Positions 21,191 to 33,599 of a stretch of DNA of 64,000 bases are shown in pieces. The position numbers and the translations under genes were made by a program. This DNA is from Ixodes scapularis. Its lineage: Eukaryota; Arthropoda; Arachnida; Ixodida; Ixodidae. Position 1 is the stretch's first letter, and every line of letters starts with the position of its first letter. The notes below the pieces were generated by a model. It did no database searches. It saw only the letters and a program-made list of their open reading frames with translations, and had not been told where the DNA came from. Location: the NCBI RefSeq assembly GCF_016920785.2, contig NW_024609857.1, forward strand, positions 73,468,252-73,532,251, given 5' to 3'.

Positions 21191-22746
21191 AGGCTCCTGA
21201 TTTCGGAGAGTGCAGAGGCGCCAGGCCATAGGACCAATGTCATAGAGCTTCCCTTCAGCTGTAAGTCGAAGTAGCTACGAGGGTTCAATTGCATTGATAT
21301 GTGCCTCGCTTGTAAATCAGGTGGCAACTACCAGAGCTAAGGGCGTCTGCTAATATATCATGGCGTTCCTTTCATTGTGGCTTAAAGATAACTTTTTTTC
21401 TTTTAACGTGCATACACTCACGGCATTTTAACGAGGGGAACCACAATGTGTAGCACGCGTTTGTTCCTGTGAGTTAAGCTTTCACATTACTATATATGCT
21501 AAATAGGACTTTGAAGTGCTGTGAATGAATACGTATTGGACCATTCGCCCGTATTTCTTGAATTTCGGAGGTACAAGTAATTTACACTCAGGAATCGAAC
21601 AAATTAGAAAATTCAAACAGTTTCTGTCCACTGCTTTGGTGAGACAATTTGAATGAGCGGCTTTTGAAAAGCCTCCCTCACATCGCAACGACCCCGGATA
21701 CAATTGAAAAGCGATTACGCAGTTTTCAATCCGCAATCACGAGAACAGCTGGTTTAAACAAAAAAACTGTCAGAAGCAGGCTGTTCAAAAAGCTGTATCT
21801 GAGAATGGGGCGCTTTTTATATGCGTATGGTAGGTTTTGTTTTTTGAATAATGCACTTATTTACACGTGGGCGAAGCAAAGTTATTCTCTAGATTTCAAA
21901 TATATTTTTTTAAAGTTTATTTAATTAACCATTCCTCATCTGCAGCGTCTAAGAAAATGTGTATTTAAATCAGCCGTTGCGGACTTGTCACAAACATTGT
22001 GTCATCGATTCAATTTATTACGCTGTGACACCACATATTGCTTATGTATCACTGCTTTTTGTTTACTCCGGTATTGGAAAAAAAGTGTCTGAAAACGTTC
22101 AGTACTAAAGGAACCAGTAGCTGGTATAGAAAAGCTTTCCCATACGTTTCATGTACGCAAAGAAATAGCGTCGTCATCAGCCAATCAAAATCGAGACTTT
22201 TGGCTCGGCGCATGCCGAGCCAGAGGTCAACAAGGCCATTTTCTTGCGTACGTAAAGCTTTTGGGTACGCGATTGTAAAAATCATTACTCAAGTAACCTT
22301 TGGTATTTGCACTTATATTTATTACACGAAGCTGGTATTTATACAGTATTTGAAACGTCATGATTTCAAAAGGTCAGGTATTTCCCAAGAAATTGATTTC
22401 GAATGTGCGCCAAACGTACCTCTGGCATTGCCCGTGTAAGGTTTAATTTTTCCGTATAGTTGATTTTCCGTTTAGGATGTTATATCCCTATCTATTTCTT
22501 TTGGCCCAGAAAGGTTCGGTTTCGAATCAGTACTTGCCGCTAACATTTGCTTGTTTTTCTTCCTAAGAAATCATTGGCAGATGCATATTGATCAAAACTA
22601 AGTGATACGACTCCTCTCAGTAAGCGGTAAGCACCATCGTAAAAGGAAATGTAGACTTTTTCCCATTAGTTTCCGAATAAAAATATATTACACATCCAAA
22701 TGTTGTGCCCTGAGCTACCAAGACTTAACTTAGTAGTCTAGCAGCG
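21191..22746. other. Unassigned; small inverted repeats only
   Basis: No gene is recognised. AAAGCTTT/CGTACGCAA sequences near 22,130-22,170 reappear inverted near 22,240-22,270 around a GGCTCGGC-GCAT-GCCGAGCC hairpin (about 22,203-22,223), consistent with a small MITE of roughly 150-200 bp. Open frames in the region (the longest 133 codons) show no domain. Confidence 0.4.
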
Positions 22747-22753
22747 AAAAAAA

Positions 22754-23495
22754 GTGAAAGCCGTTTACAAATCCCTGTAACGCCGAATTGGAGCGCAGCT
22801 CTTGAGGAGGAGGAGTGAAGGGTACTGAGGGGAGGGTAGACCCCTCCCCCTTCTCCTCCTCCTCCCCTCATTCTTTAATATGCTCCGGGGGGGGGTGTCA
22901 CGTGACTTCGGGGAGGGGGTCACGTGACCTCGGGGAGGCGTGACCTGGGGGTGACCTCAAGGCCACGTGACCCCAAAGGTGACCCCCACGTGACCTTGGG
23001 GTCACGTGACCTGGAGGGGTCACGTGACCTCGGGGGGTCACGTGACCTCAGAGGGGTCACGTGACCTCAGAGGGGTCACGTGACCTGGGGGTCACGTGGG
23101 GTCACGTGACCTTGAGATGACCTTTGAAGGGGTCACGTGACCTCGGGGAGGCGACCACGTGACCTCGGGGGTCACGTGACCTCAGAGGGGTCACGTGACT
23201 TGGGGGTCACGTGACCTTCAAAGGGTCACGTGGGGTCATCTTGGGGTCACGTGACCTTGAGATGACCTTGGAAGGGGTCACGTGACCTCGAGGGGTCACG
23301 TGACCTTCAGGGGGTCACGTGGGGTCACGTGACCTTGAGATGACCTTGGGAGGGGTCACGTGACCTTGGGGGTCACGTGACCTTGGGATGACCTTGGTTA
23401 CGCCGACGCCGACGGCGACGCCGACGGCGACGGCGACGGCGACGCCGACGGCGACGCCGCTCAAGCCGGGAACGGGCCCCTAAGAGCTGCGCTCT
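22754..23495 (+). mobile_element. CACGTG-rich element, copy 2
   Basis: It has the same ends as copy 1 (GTGAAAGCCGTTTACAA at the left, GAGCTGCGCTCT at the right), with A7 before and A4 after. The left shoulder carries GGAGCGCAGCTCTTGAGG, which pairs with the right terminal GAGCTGCGCTC, so the subterminal regions are short inverted repeats. The core is a long GGTCACGTGACC array and the right shoulder is a GACGGCGACGCC tract. No ORF of its own. Confidence 0.8.
22885..23395. repeat. Array of more than 20 CACGTG palindromes
   Basis: About 510 bp consist of degenerate 15-25-bp units built on GGGGTCACGTGACCT. I count roughly two dozen CACGTG cores, most of them as the ten-base palindrome GTCACGTGAC. 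That is the optimal type of E-box for bHLH-leucine-zipper factors (USF, MITF/TFEB, the so-called CLEAR site). The units vary in spacer length, so this is not a strict satellite and not a CRISPR array. Confidence 0.85.
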
Positions 23496-23969
23496 AAAAC
23501 AATCCTAGGTTACCTTTTTTTTTTATTTTGCAACTGGTCATAAGACACATAGCTTAATTAATCGACAGGCCAAAATGAAAAAAAAAAAAGACAATCACAG
23601 TGTACGGCAAATTTTACCACTCTTCTGCAATAAGTTCCTATCTCTTCTTGGAGCAAACAAAGTATGATTGCACATGCTACCTATCCATCATACGTTCAGA
23701 AACATTTGCGGAGAGCATAACATTTACACCCGAATCAGAATATTTAAAACTGTATCCACATTCAATTCGTTATTCATATTTTCTTTTGACATTTTACACT
23801 TAAACATTGTTTTATTCGAACTTGCGAACGTTAGCAAGCAATGCTTTTGAATAATTTCCTATACCTATTAAAAAAACATTAATGACGTGCGAGTATATGT
23901 TCTGACGAAAACATCATATAATCCGAGCCGGCGTTTAAACGGACAATTCTAGAAATGACTATGTGTTTT

Positions 23970-24756
23970 AGAGCGCAGCTCTTAGGGGCCCGTTTCCAGC
24001 CTGAGCGGCGTCGGCGTCGCCGTTGGCGTCGCCGTCGGCGTCGGCGTAACCGAGCCCCTCCCTCTCCTCCTCCTCCCCCTCCTCCTCCCCTCCTCCTCCT
24101 CTTCCTCCCCCTCCTTCTCCTCCTCCCCTCATTGTGTAGTATGGTCCGGGCGGGTCACGTGACCTCGGGGGGAGGGGGTCACATGACCCGTTTTCAGCCT
24201 GTGCGGCGTCGGCGTCGCCCCTCCCCCTCCTCCTCCTCCCTCTCCGCTCCTCCTCCTCCCCCCTCCTCCCCCGCCAAGGTCACGTGACCCCGGGGGGTGA
24301 CTCCCCTCCCCCCGCCGAAGTCACGTGACGGCCCGCCCAAGGTCATGTGATCCCGTCCCCTCGAGGTCACGTGACCCCCCGGACCTCTGCCCTCCTCCTC
24401 CTCCCCCTCCTCCTCCTCCCCTCATTGTCTAGTATGGTTCGGGGGGGGGGGAAAGGGTCGCGTAAGAGCACAGCTCTTACGCGCACAGCTCTTACGCGAC
24501 CCTTTCCGGCTTGAGCGGCAAGGAGGAAAGCAGTACGAAGGTGGAGGAGGGGGGGAGGAGAGACGAGGAGGCGGAGGCGAGGGGAGGGGAGGAGCTTGAA
24601 GGACGAGGAGGTGGTAAAGGAGAGGGAGGGGGAGCAGGAGGGGAGGAGGACTAGCAGGCATGATCACGAGGGAGGAGGAGGAATATACCCTCCTCTCCTC
24701 CTCCTCAAGAGCTGCGCTCCGATTCGGCGTTACAGGAAGTTGTAAACGGCTTTCAC
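23970..24756 (-). mobile_element. CACGTG-rich element, copy 3 (inverted)
   Basis: This copy is opposite to copy 2, from AGAGCGCAGCTCTTAGG at 23,970 to GGCTTTCAC at 24,756, flanked by T4 and T6. The core is dominated by CTCCTCCTCC tracts with fewer CACGTG sites (about 24,160-24,380). A second internal GCGCACAGCTCTTACGCG block (about 24,465-24,500) suggests a nested or duplicated end. It is separated from copy 2 by 474 bp of unrelated AT-rich DNA. Confidence 0.75.
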
Positions 24757-27400
24757 TTTTTTGTGTAAGGAAAAGTAAAGCAAGACACGGAAAAACTGCT
24801 TTATGTTCAAAGGAGATTTTCAGTCAGAGATTTTCGACGAAAACAGATACTTTCTGTCGCTTTCAGAGCAGCGAGGATGAAACTACTATTTAGCGGCAAA
24901 TAGTCACGGCTTGAGTTATACTGAATTCCTTGCTAATGCGTGTTCGCCCCCACTCCCCCCCCCCCCCCCGGTCCCCTCCTCTCAAAAAAAACAAAAAAAA
25001 ACCTTTTGTACAATTGGTGGTGGCCCCTTTCAGAAACAATCAATAAATTTAAATTAGGTTTTTAATGTACTCTATAAGACTACATCAGAAAGCCAATTGA
25101 AACTCATTCATACTTGTTGTAAGGGCCAGCCTGCTCTCACAAAAAATATAACCGTATCCCTTCCCCGTCCGCAAAATTATGCAATGTTTACTGTCCGCTC
25201 TCAGTTTGTTCGCACACATTGGCGACGGATAATCCAGGGGTATGTACCAATCTGTCACACACCGAACAAAAAAGCAGCCTATTTTATAGCGAGTTCGTTT
25301 CACGGCACTCGTGCCCACGCGTGCCCACTCGCAGCGTGGAACGGGTTCGTTTCGGCCGGCGCTCCACGAGTGGTCGCACTTTCCGAGTTCGTTTCAGCGC
25401 TGCTGACACCCCATGCGTGCATGCACTCGCTGCACCGAGAAAATCGAGAGTGCGCCAAAATGCAATCCCGTCATGCCTCGCTCCGGCGGGGCCGGCGAGG
25501 AGCGGGAGCAGACGACGAGGGTTCGTCTGCTACGATGTGTCGCGGAACCGAACGGAACAAAAAGTAGATTTTCTGATAGAAATCGCGTCCCGCGGGCCAC
25601 GAAATCAAACGCGAGCTTGAATTGTGAGCGTCTGCTATTTCCCGAAGAAAGCAATTGGCAACCCGTGATTTATTTGCAGGTTTTAAATCGCTCTGATGCC
25701 GTACAAACGCTGAAATATACCAGTGTGTAAAGGAATGCTCAGAACAAACGTAACAACGGCCCCCGAGATATCTATCACCATCCGTGTGCGGGTGAAAAAT
25801 TTAACATTTGTCGACAAAACTCCCCCGGCAGAAACCTCCGACTGCCCAATAAGCATCAGAGAAAGCTAAAGATGGTAACTTTACCCGAGGCTTGGGCAAC
25901 ATCATCATGTTTAACATTTACCTACGTCAGCTAACTTGCCCCGTCGTATTTTGTTCGAGAATGCTCTCGTTCTCGACGTCCTCACCAAGGCTAATATCTG
26001 ATCCACCTATAATGACGATCCAGATCGAAAGTCCCAGTTTTGCTGGATATTCCAACAGGCTAGTTTTAAGCCGCACCCTTTCAGTGGTTCACGCATAATA
26101 ACATGTTCAAACGGATCATGCTTGTGCTCGGACAGCATCATCAGTTTTCTTCAGTGTAAACGGTTATAAGAATTGAAAGATCGCAACCAGCTGGTTTGTA
26201 GACAGCTGGTTGCGGAAATTTACGCCGTCTGTAACGATCTCTACGGCAGCCGAGCTGCTTGAAGTCATCGCAACTATAAACTACAGATTGCAGCGACCAA
26301 CGTTTCTAGATAAACGTTGGTAGCCGACTGCATTCTCGCATTCCCACGCATCACTCCGATCAGAAAGGCGCTAGTTTCGGTTTGAAGTCGGTACCTTTTC
26401 TACAACATAGATGGCGGCAGCATCAGTCTTCTGCACTCGGTGCATTTGGCGAGTTCGTTTGAGTCCAGTTTTCCGTGCAACACTCTGAGAGTGCAATGCA
26501 TTCTGGGAGAGAACTCGAACGGTGCCAGTGCGTGTGAAACGAACTCGCTATTAAGCACCACGTAAATAGACCGATCTCACTAAGTGCGCGGCCCATTCGT
26601 GTCGTCGCCATAACTTTCGTTCACAGGAAGCAGACGGCAGTGCACGAGAGGACTCGTGCCGCCTCATGCTCCACACGCGTAGAGCTCCAGCGAGGTTGTC
26701 GCACGTGCAGAAAGACTAAAGTTCCCTCGATGCATTGCGGCAGCGGTGGCGTAGTCAAACTGGCTGGTGAAATCGGTCTATTCGTATTCAAAAACCAACA
26801 ACTTAAGTTATACATAAATCGTATCTAATCTTGCACGAAAATAATTAAATAAATTGTAGAAAATAGCTATAAAATGACCGGAACTAAGCAAACAATGAGA
26901 TAAAAGCACAAGTTATTATACGACTGACAAGTTTAGCGACGTTTAAACTGTAGTTGCGTCGGTTAACCTTGTCGATCTGATGTCACGCATGCTTAGTTTA
27001 TGTAGTTGGAATTACATGACAATTATTGAAATCACAAGAAAGTACCGTATAATTCAGTCCCGAGGAAACTTAATATCAAAACATAAGGTCCTATAAACTA
27101 CCGAAATGCATGTGGAGCTTTTAAAGCGCCTCTTTTGTTATTATATCATCCCCGGTGTGCTCCGTATCACTATTAAACACCAAATATGATATCCATTCAC
27201 TGAAATGCCTCGCAAAACGACAGACTGCCCAATGGCGACCAACCAACCCTCAGTTTTTAAATGCGAGTTTTCCGTGGGTATCTAAGTCTTGTGATTATAT
27301 TTATGTTTATTTAACTTTTTGGCACCCACCGAAAACAACATGCCTTCCTGGTGGTGCCACCCCAACACAGACAAAGAAGAAACACACACGCACGCGTCAA
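24757..27400. other. Unassigned; GAGTTCGTTTCA inverted pair, hairpins
   Basis: No gene is recognised, although 25,300-25,700 and 26,400-26,760 are GC-rich. TAGCGAGTTCGTTTCAC at 25,289 recurs inverted at about 26,537-26,553, and GAGTTCGTTT-type motifs repeat inside both flanks, suggesting a ~1.27-kb inverted-repeat element. Two clean hairpins lie inside: an 11-bp stem (26,182-26,214) and a 9-bp stem (26,297-26,320). Confidence 0.4.
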
Positions 27401-27407
27401 AAGCTCT

Positions 27408-29665
27408 AACCCCTACTGAAAAAACCATTTGGCGCCTATATGAAAGTAAACCGGTTCATACCGTTAACAGTTTAGCCATACCGGCCACCTCTTTGTCAAA
27501 GGGGTCGCCCGTATGGCTCAAAGGGGTCCCCCGTATGAGCCACAACGGTCCCCTATTTGGGCAAACAGGTCCCTTCTTTGGCAAACGGGTTAGTTGTCTG
27601 GGCAAATGGGTCACTCGTTTGGGCGAAGTTGTCGCACGTTTGCTCAAACCGGTGACCATGTTCCACAGACGGATGACAGGTGACCGGCAAGCTGTACCGG
27701 TTTAATCAAACAGCTCTCCGGAGCCCTTTAATACTGAACGTACAGATCGGGGGCACGGGCACGCCAGTTTCACCAGTGGCAGGCTGTTTCGGGAAAGCCG
27801 GGAGCGCCGGTTCATCGATTTCAAATCGACCGCATAATGCAAGTAATTATATTTATATTTTGATTGCGCTGATGTTCGCTTATATTGCAACAACAATAAA
27901 CTTTTTTTTTTTACTTAAACATGCGACGTTGTTGAGCCGATATTTTTGACAGAATTTTAAAACTTTGGCGTTCTTTGTTGCCTCAATTTACTTATTCAGC
28001 TCGAATCTCTCTCGCACAGGATGCGACCGCGTGAAAGAATATACTTGTTCACTCCGTTTCGCCTCAATTCAAGACTCAGCGAAGGTAACGTGCGAACACG
28101 TGGCTGCACGAACATCGAGCATTGAGAGAGCAGGCCTGCTGTTGCAGCAGTCAAATTACGAGCTCGCGCTGGGTGCTTTTTTCGCTCGCGCGCAAGCCGA
28201 GCTTCAGGCCGGCGCGAGCCATTTCCAGCGTTCAAGCGTCCTGAAAAAATTCGCCTGCTTTCCGAGGCTGCAAACGCAGGGTAGTCAACTTTCTGTGGCA
28301 ATTCGAGGAGAGGGTGAAAGCGCGTGTACAGGGGTACAGCGGTTGGTGCACCCTCTCCACTAACATTAACTGAAAAAAAAAAACAAAAAAAACAAACTCA
28401 CCGCAAGTTTTTTTTTTTTTTTATATATATATATATATATATATAGAAGGGTGGGGCGTGTCCCGGGTGTCCTGCGCCTTGACCTAGCCCCCTCTCTCCA
28501 ATCTTGTCACCTCTGTCACGTGACCCGCAGCAGCGTGCGAGCTACACGCTGATAAGCCTCCGAGACCCGGAAAGGCGCGCCTTGGCAGCCGCTTTTTTCT
28601 TTGTCTGCTTGTTTTCAGTTGCAGTTTAAACTTCGCTCGTCCTACCTGCTTCGATCTCTCGTCTAACCCTGCGGTCTTATTAGGATGTCTCTCGGCAACG
28701 TATCGGATGTGCACCAAAGCTATCTGTGTTCGAAAAGTCCTACGCGTATATCGGCAACAAGCAATTCTTTAAAGAAGTCCGGAATTCTCGCGGTTTGGTT
28801 GGGTTCGGCAAATGACAGCTTGTGCGGCGCATCGTGTTGAAACTTCAAGGGGCCTTCCTTCTCGTTTTTGTGTTTGTGTGGTTGTCCTGCTTTGACCGTG
28901 TCGACATATATTTTGGATTGCATCTTTCAAGTCAGCTAATATTATGGTAAGTGCACTGCAACCTACTTGTTGGCAACGATTGACTCTTCTTCTACGCGTA
29001 CTCTTCCAGGTTATCCATAGGATTATGTGCGTCAATTCTCGCGGCAGCCCTGAGAATAATTTTGACGGAAGTCTACCATTATAGTCTACAAGTACCTCTG
29101 TTCTTGTTTGCTTTGCAATCTTCTCAGTTGTATAAAAGGTTGGAGTGCCTCTTCCCATGTGACAGACCGCTTGCACGTTTGTACTTGTTTACGGAATAGG
29201 TTGTAATAAACGTCTAGGAGAATCGAAAACAATATTTCGTGTCTGTTTTCCTGCCCATTTTCAAGCACCTGCGCGAGCAAATTTTTTCTACGTGTTTCCT
29301 GCATGTTATAAATAGGTTTATGAGTTTCGGGACGTCTTAAGTAAGTTTACAGTAACCAACCTTCCAGACGATACCCATTTAGGGCTAGCGAATAATATGC
29401 CTATACGAATGGCGCGTTCCAATGTGTGGTCACGTGCCAGGTCGAATTGTTACCCGTATCAAACGAGCACCCGTATGAAATCGGCACCGTATCAAACGGG
29501 GCACCCGTGTTAAATGGGTAACGTATCAAACGGGTACCCGTAATCACGATTTATCCGAACGGCTCGACAAGTTTGCCACCCGTTTGATTCAAAGGGGTCG
29601 ACCAGTTTGCCACCCGTTTGAATTTCAAATGTTTTTTTTTTTTTTTTTTTTTTTTCAGTAGGGAC
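27408..29665. repeat. Paired minisatellites, possible foldback element
   Basis: Two ~200-bp blocks of 18-25-bp repeats built on CAAACGGGT/ACCCGTTTG lie at about 27,480-27,660 and 29,420-29,632. Outside them CCCTACTGAAAAAA (27,410) matches TTTTTTCAGTAGGG (29,647-29,661) in inverted orientation. This fits a foldback element with minisatellite arms. The 1.7-kb middle has no recognised gene and includes a TA microsatellite. Alternative: two independent minisatellites. Confidence 0.4.
28422..28445. repeat. (TA)n microsatellite
   Basis: Eleven or so TA dinucleotides follow a T-tract. Nothing else is implied. Confidence 0.9.
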
Positions 29666-30120
29666 AATATACACACAAACTGCCAAATTAAAAACAAAAA
29701 TAAAGGAAACAAATTCATATATGTCATTACAGCTCTGGCATTAGGCTACTAAATGTTTAAGATAGCTAGAGGCGTGAAAAATTGAATTGAAGGTGTCGAA
29801 ATTCCAGGGAGCACTCAACAACAAATCGGGTGACTGGCGGAGGCTGGGAGCGCCCGTCAACATAAAACAGATTCATTGACCTCACAGAGCAAGAAGAAAA
29901 TCAAAAGCTTACGCTGGATAATAAACCTGCGCATAAAATTTCACCGTTAAAAAGATTTTTGTTTGTCCAAAAATAACAAATCATGAATATCTCTGCGTTC
30001 GAAAAGTGTGTCCCTACCCATTTTTCTTCAGCAACCAGTTGTAGTCATAACAATATTACTTTCCGAGATATCAGTCATAAACTAAACGAATGAAGCGCAT
30101 TGGGATGCTTTCAATGTGGA

Positions 30121-30326
30121 GCGCAAGCTCGTACGTGCTTCTTGCTCGGGGGTTGGGAAGATGTTAGAACGCCGAGCTGTTATTGGCTGATTGAGAGCGA
30201 TAGTGGGTAGACCTCAAGGCATCTAGCATTAGCATCTACCCACTGCCCTTTCAATGAAAGCCAATTCGAGCTCGGCGTCGTTCAGACGTCGCCGCAACCC
30301 CTGCGCGACAAGCACACGACTTGTAC
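30121..30326. mobile_element. Foldback MITE family C, copy 1
   Basis: An imperfect palindrome of about 205 bp: GCCGAGCTGTTATTGGCT and GTGGGTAGACCTC on the left pair with CTACCCACTGCC and AAAGCCAATTCGAGCTCGGC on the right. The same family occurs at 38,835-39,045 (shared GCCGAGCTCTGATTGGCTTT, GAGGTCTACCCACC, TCGTTCTGAC). No coding capacity. Confidence 0.75.
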
Positions 30327-30744
30327 TCCACATCGCTTTCATTTTGAAGAATTCCGTGAATTCCAGGTGGTAGAAGAAAATTTAAATTTTGAATGGACAA
30401 AGCAATTACACCTCACAGGCGCAAATGACACTATTTTAAAATCTCACTTAATTCTTGACACCATGCCGAACATCCTCAATGATGAAGCTACCACTGCATT
30501 AACGTCCGAGTCCATCCGAAGTGTGGAGTTCAATAACACTCCAAGGTCGCATATGACAAATGTTCTTACTATTTCTGACATGTCTAATATGCAAGGGTGC
30601 GTATATAATTTTTTTTTACAAAACGTGATCACCTTACTTTCTTTTTCTCGTATTTAACTAAAACAATTATTTGAGCACCAGAAATTTACTCCGTAGATAT
30701 CTATCTTAATTTCATTCCAGTAACAGAGGCTTCAGTCATGTCAA
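30327..30744. other. Unassigned, no gene seen
   Basis: A 96-codon plus-strand frame (30,367-30,657) has no recognisable domain. I see nothing else. Confidence 0.4.
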
Positions 30745-31340
30745 ACATTCTTTTATATCCTACTGCAGTAGTTGAGAAAACTGAACATAATCAAAGAGAC
30801 CATCATCACATATGCTGTACAACAGAGGACCAAAATTAGATTCCTGAGGGACTCTAGAGGTTTAAGTGTACGGGTTCCGACAAGGCTTCCGGCATGCGGA
30901 CAAAGTTTAAGGGCCCAGACAAATAATTTCCAAGCCATTTGATCTACCCATCAGTTACACCATATTCAGGAATCTTAACTAGAAGTAATTTATGGTTGAC
31001 TCTATGGAATGCTTTTGTCATGTCAATATACACTTCATCAAGCTGCCTTGGTTTTCAATGATTGAAGCACAGAACTGCAAAATCTTACAAAAATTAGACT
31101 CTACCGAAAAGCTCTTTAATAAGCCATGTTGGGCCAAATTCCTTTTGCGCTCAAAGAAGCCATACATGCGATGAAAACTATCATCTAAAAATTTGGGATA
31201 TGTTTAATAGTAATGAAACCGGCCTATAATTGTTTTTTATCTGTAGGGTCTCTAGGTTTGAATACCGGTACACTAAGGCTCGTCTCCACACAGTAGGAAT
31301 ACTAATAATGTGCGTGAAACACGCTTGTAGAATTGTGTTA
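30745..31340 (-). pseudogene. Heavily decayed LINE reverse transcriptase
   Basis: The minus strand, across frames and stops, gives NNYRPVSLLL-like sequence (near 31,230), IYIDMTKAFHRVNHKLLLVK (near 31,040-30,980), IKWLGNYLSG (near 30,920) and an LSEPV segment (near 30,880). These are RT boxes in correct order, with the first catalytic Asp retained in DMTKAF. The GVPQG and YADD boxes are corrupted or lost. No ORF1 or endonuclease is visible. The element is much older than the LINE at 15-20 kb. Confidence 0.75.
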
Positions 31341-32934
31341 CCTTCTGGTAGAGAGCTCCACCGGCCGATACAGTTGTATTCTTCGGACAGTTAAAAATGA
31401 TCACCCGATCATTCTGGGGGAGTATATTATAATTTATAAACTTTCTCACAGCAAAAGAAGCAAAAAGAAGACCGGACGGTATGAAGAAAAAGAAGCGAAC
31501 TAAAGACACCACTACGGCCAAAGGAAAATGGAGCGCAGCAAGCATCTTTGATTGGATTGCATATAGTGTGAATAAATTAGTTTGCTTAACGTTAACATCG
31601 TCTTTCTAAAAACAACGACACAACGCCAATGGCTTCATGCACACCACATTTGGTTTTGGTTTTCTATCTGTATCCCGCGTTATATTGAATTTTCTATAAA
31701 AAGTCAAGCACAGGCACAGCTCGGGGTTCAGTATATGATGCATGTGGTTGCGAACACTTAAATTGCCTGCTCCCTTGGCAAGAGAAGTTATGCCCGAAGT
31801 ACAGCTTTGCCCTCAGTGCATCCCATATGGGCGGCCGATATGCAATGTAAAAAATCTTCATCACAAAAAGAAAGTGTAGCCACTACCAAAATTTAATGCG
31901 CAAAAGGCCAAAAAAGGAAGGGCGGGTAGCGCTTTCACATATTTGATGGTGTAAAAGCGATGGCCCAGAGGAAATAGATGCGATGAATCACGCAAAGAGC
32001 GAGAGCTCCTTTTTTTTGTTTCTGTAGTATAAAGAGGAAAACGGTTTAACCCCTTGGTATTTCGATGTAGTGAGATATTGGATGCGTCCGAAGCGTAGAC
32101 TCGATACTCCTTAACCTTTTCACCGACCACGGAGACCAGGGTATTGACCCCGGCGGCCGGTTTAAATACACGGTCCAAAACCCACCGCCTAAATCCGCGG
32201 TCTACCAGTTCGCTTAGAAATCAGTTGCTTCCGGGGCGTATCAGCCATACTTCCTAACGTTTTTCTTTAACCACCCTGAAGTCAGGGTCTCAACTCGTCA
32301 ATTCCTATTCTGCGCCTTCTGACGCGTCATGCAGACCTGTGCGCGATCTATTTGGAGGAAATACTTTATTCGCAGCCATATTTTTGTTTTAAAAGACCTT
32401 AATATGGATTCGAGGCTATAATGGGACAAAACATACCTCTTCTAATATGTGCGACCTACTATGAACCGTCAATATATTTACCAGACACACCTATACTCTG
32501 TTTAACCTTACGATAGACCGCAGCATACGCGAAGCGCTACCCTATAGCCCATCCAGCGCTGTGAACATGTCACGTGACTACTCACTTCGCACGTCGCTGT
32601 ACGCCTCCCGAATGTCGCACATGATCCTCACACGGCATTTACTTGACTTCGATTTCTCGTAGCGTCTTCTGCGGTGCATCGTATAAGGTGGAACGGATTA
32701 TAGCAAATGAGCGTCCCCTAGCCACATAGTAATGGGAGGAGCACGGCGCAAACGCGGCCACTAGCGTGCCTGCCTGCAACGGCTAGCGACGGAGTCGAAA
32801 GCGTGGATGCGCTTTTTGTCGAAGTTCAAATGTTTCGGTATAGTGTTACAATGTATACAACGTCGAGATGAGGAAGCACGAGCCGGGTTTCCAGTTGCGT
32901 GGTGATTGCAGAGTTTTGCGTGCGACGCTGTTAT
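31341..32934. other. Unassigned, no gene seen
   Basis: Several 60-105-codon frames on the minus strand have no domain I recognise. The base composition is mixed; 32,030-32,220 is GC-richer. No clear repeat structure is seen. Confidence 0.4.
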
Positions 32935-33310
32935 GGTTAGCGTATACAGCAACGCGACTGCAAGAACTTAGTAGGGAAACTGCCATAGAGCCCGCTTTCA
33001 AAAAGTGGCTTCGATCCGAACTCGCTAACCGAACTAATGGCGATCGCAACGCCGCCATTTCTCCCGCAGCGGCAACTCCGGGAACTGCACGTCTGCCCGT
33101 ATCGGTTCAAGTCGAGTCATGCAATGGCCGGTGGCACAATCTCGCAGTGCCATTTTGCAGTAGCAATAGAAATGAACTTTCATGTTTCGACTACTCGCGA
33201 AAGGGTGGCACTGTTCTCGTATTTAGTTTGGCCTCGGTGGAAGCGAGCGGTTCGGGTTTGAAGGGTGAGTTTCCTAACTGAGTGTTTTAGTAACGTTGGC
33301 GTACAGTTTC
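32935..33310 (+). repeat. Interspersed repeat family B, copy 3 (longest)
   Basis: The first part (32,960-33,150) matches copy 1 at 14,545 and the last part (33,180-33,285) matches copy 2 at 20,975. This copy therefore joins the two segments and shows that they belong to one family. The shared 3' edge is TTTGAAGGGTGAGTTTC followed by an AGTAACG motif. The frame across it is open for 137 codons but encodes nothing recognised. Confidence 0.55.
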
Positions 33311-33599
33311 GACAGTGCTCCGACGCTGCCATACCTACTTGCTCCAGTGCGTGGTTTCGCTTAGCGGCTCCTTCGCATGGGAGCGCCCGAGTATGAGACG
33401 CGAGATATGGTCGCGCAGCAGTGCGGGTCTGCAGTGCTGTGGAAAGTACGTTATCCTTGAAACACCCCGCGTAGATTAAGAGAGACCTTCGATAAGGTCA
33501 ACGAAGGAGGAACATAAAATTGGCGGACGATCATACGGTATGATGCGTTTAGACAGCAGTAGTTTTTTGTGTTCAACTTTGTATATGCTCACGCCATCG

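Noticed and set aside
22885..23395. CRISPR-like array of palindromic repeats
   Set aside because: Units are contiguous and variable, with no constant repeat separated by unique spacers; the setting is clearly animal repeat DNA.
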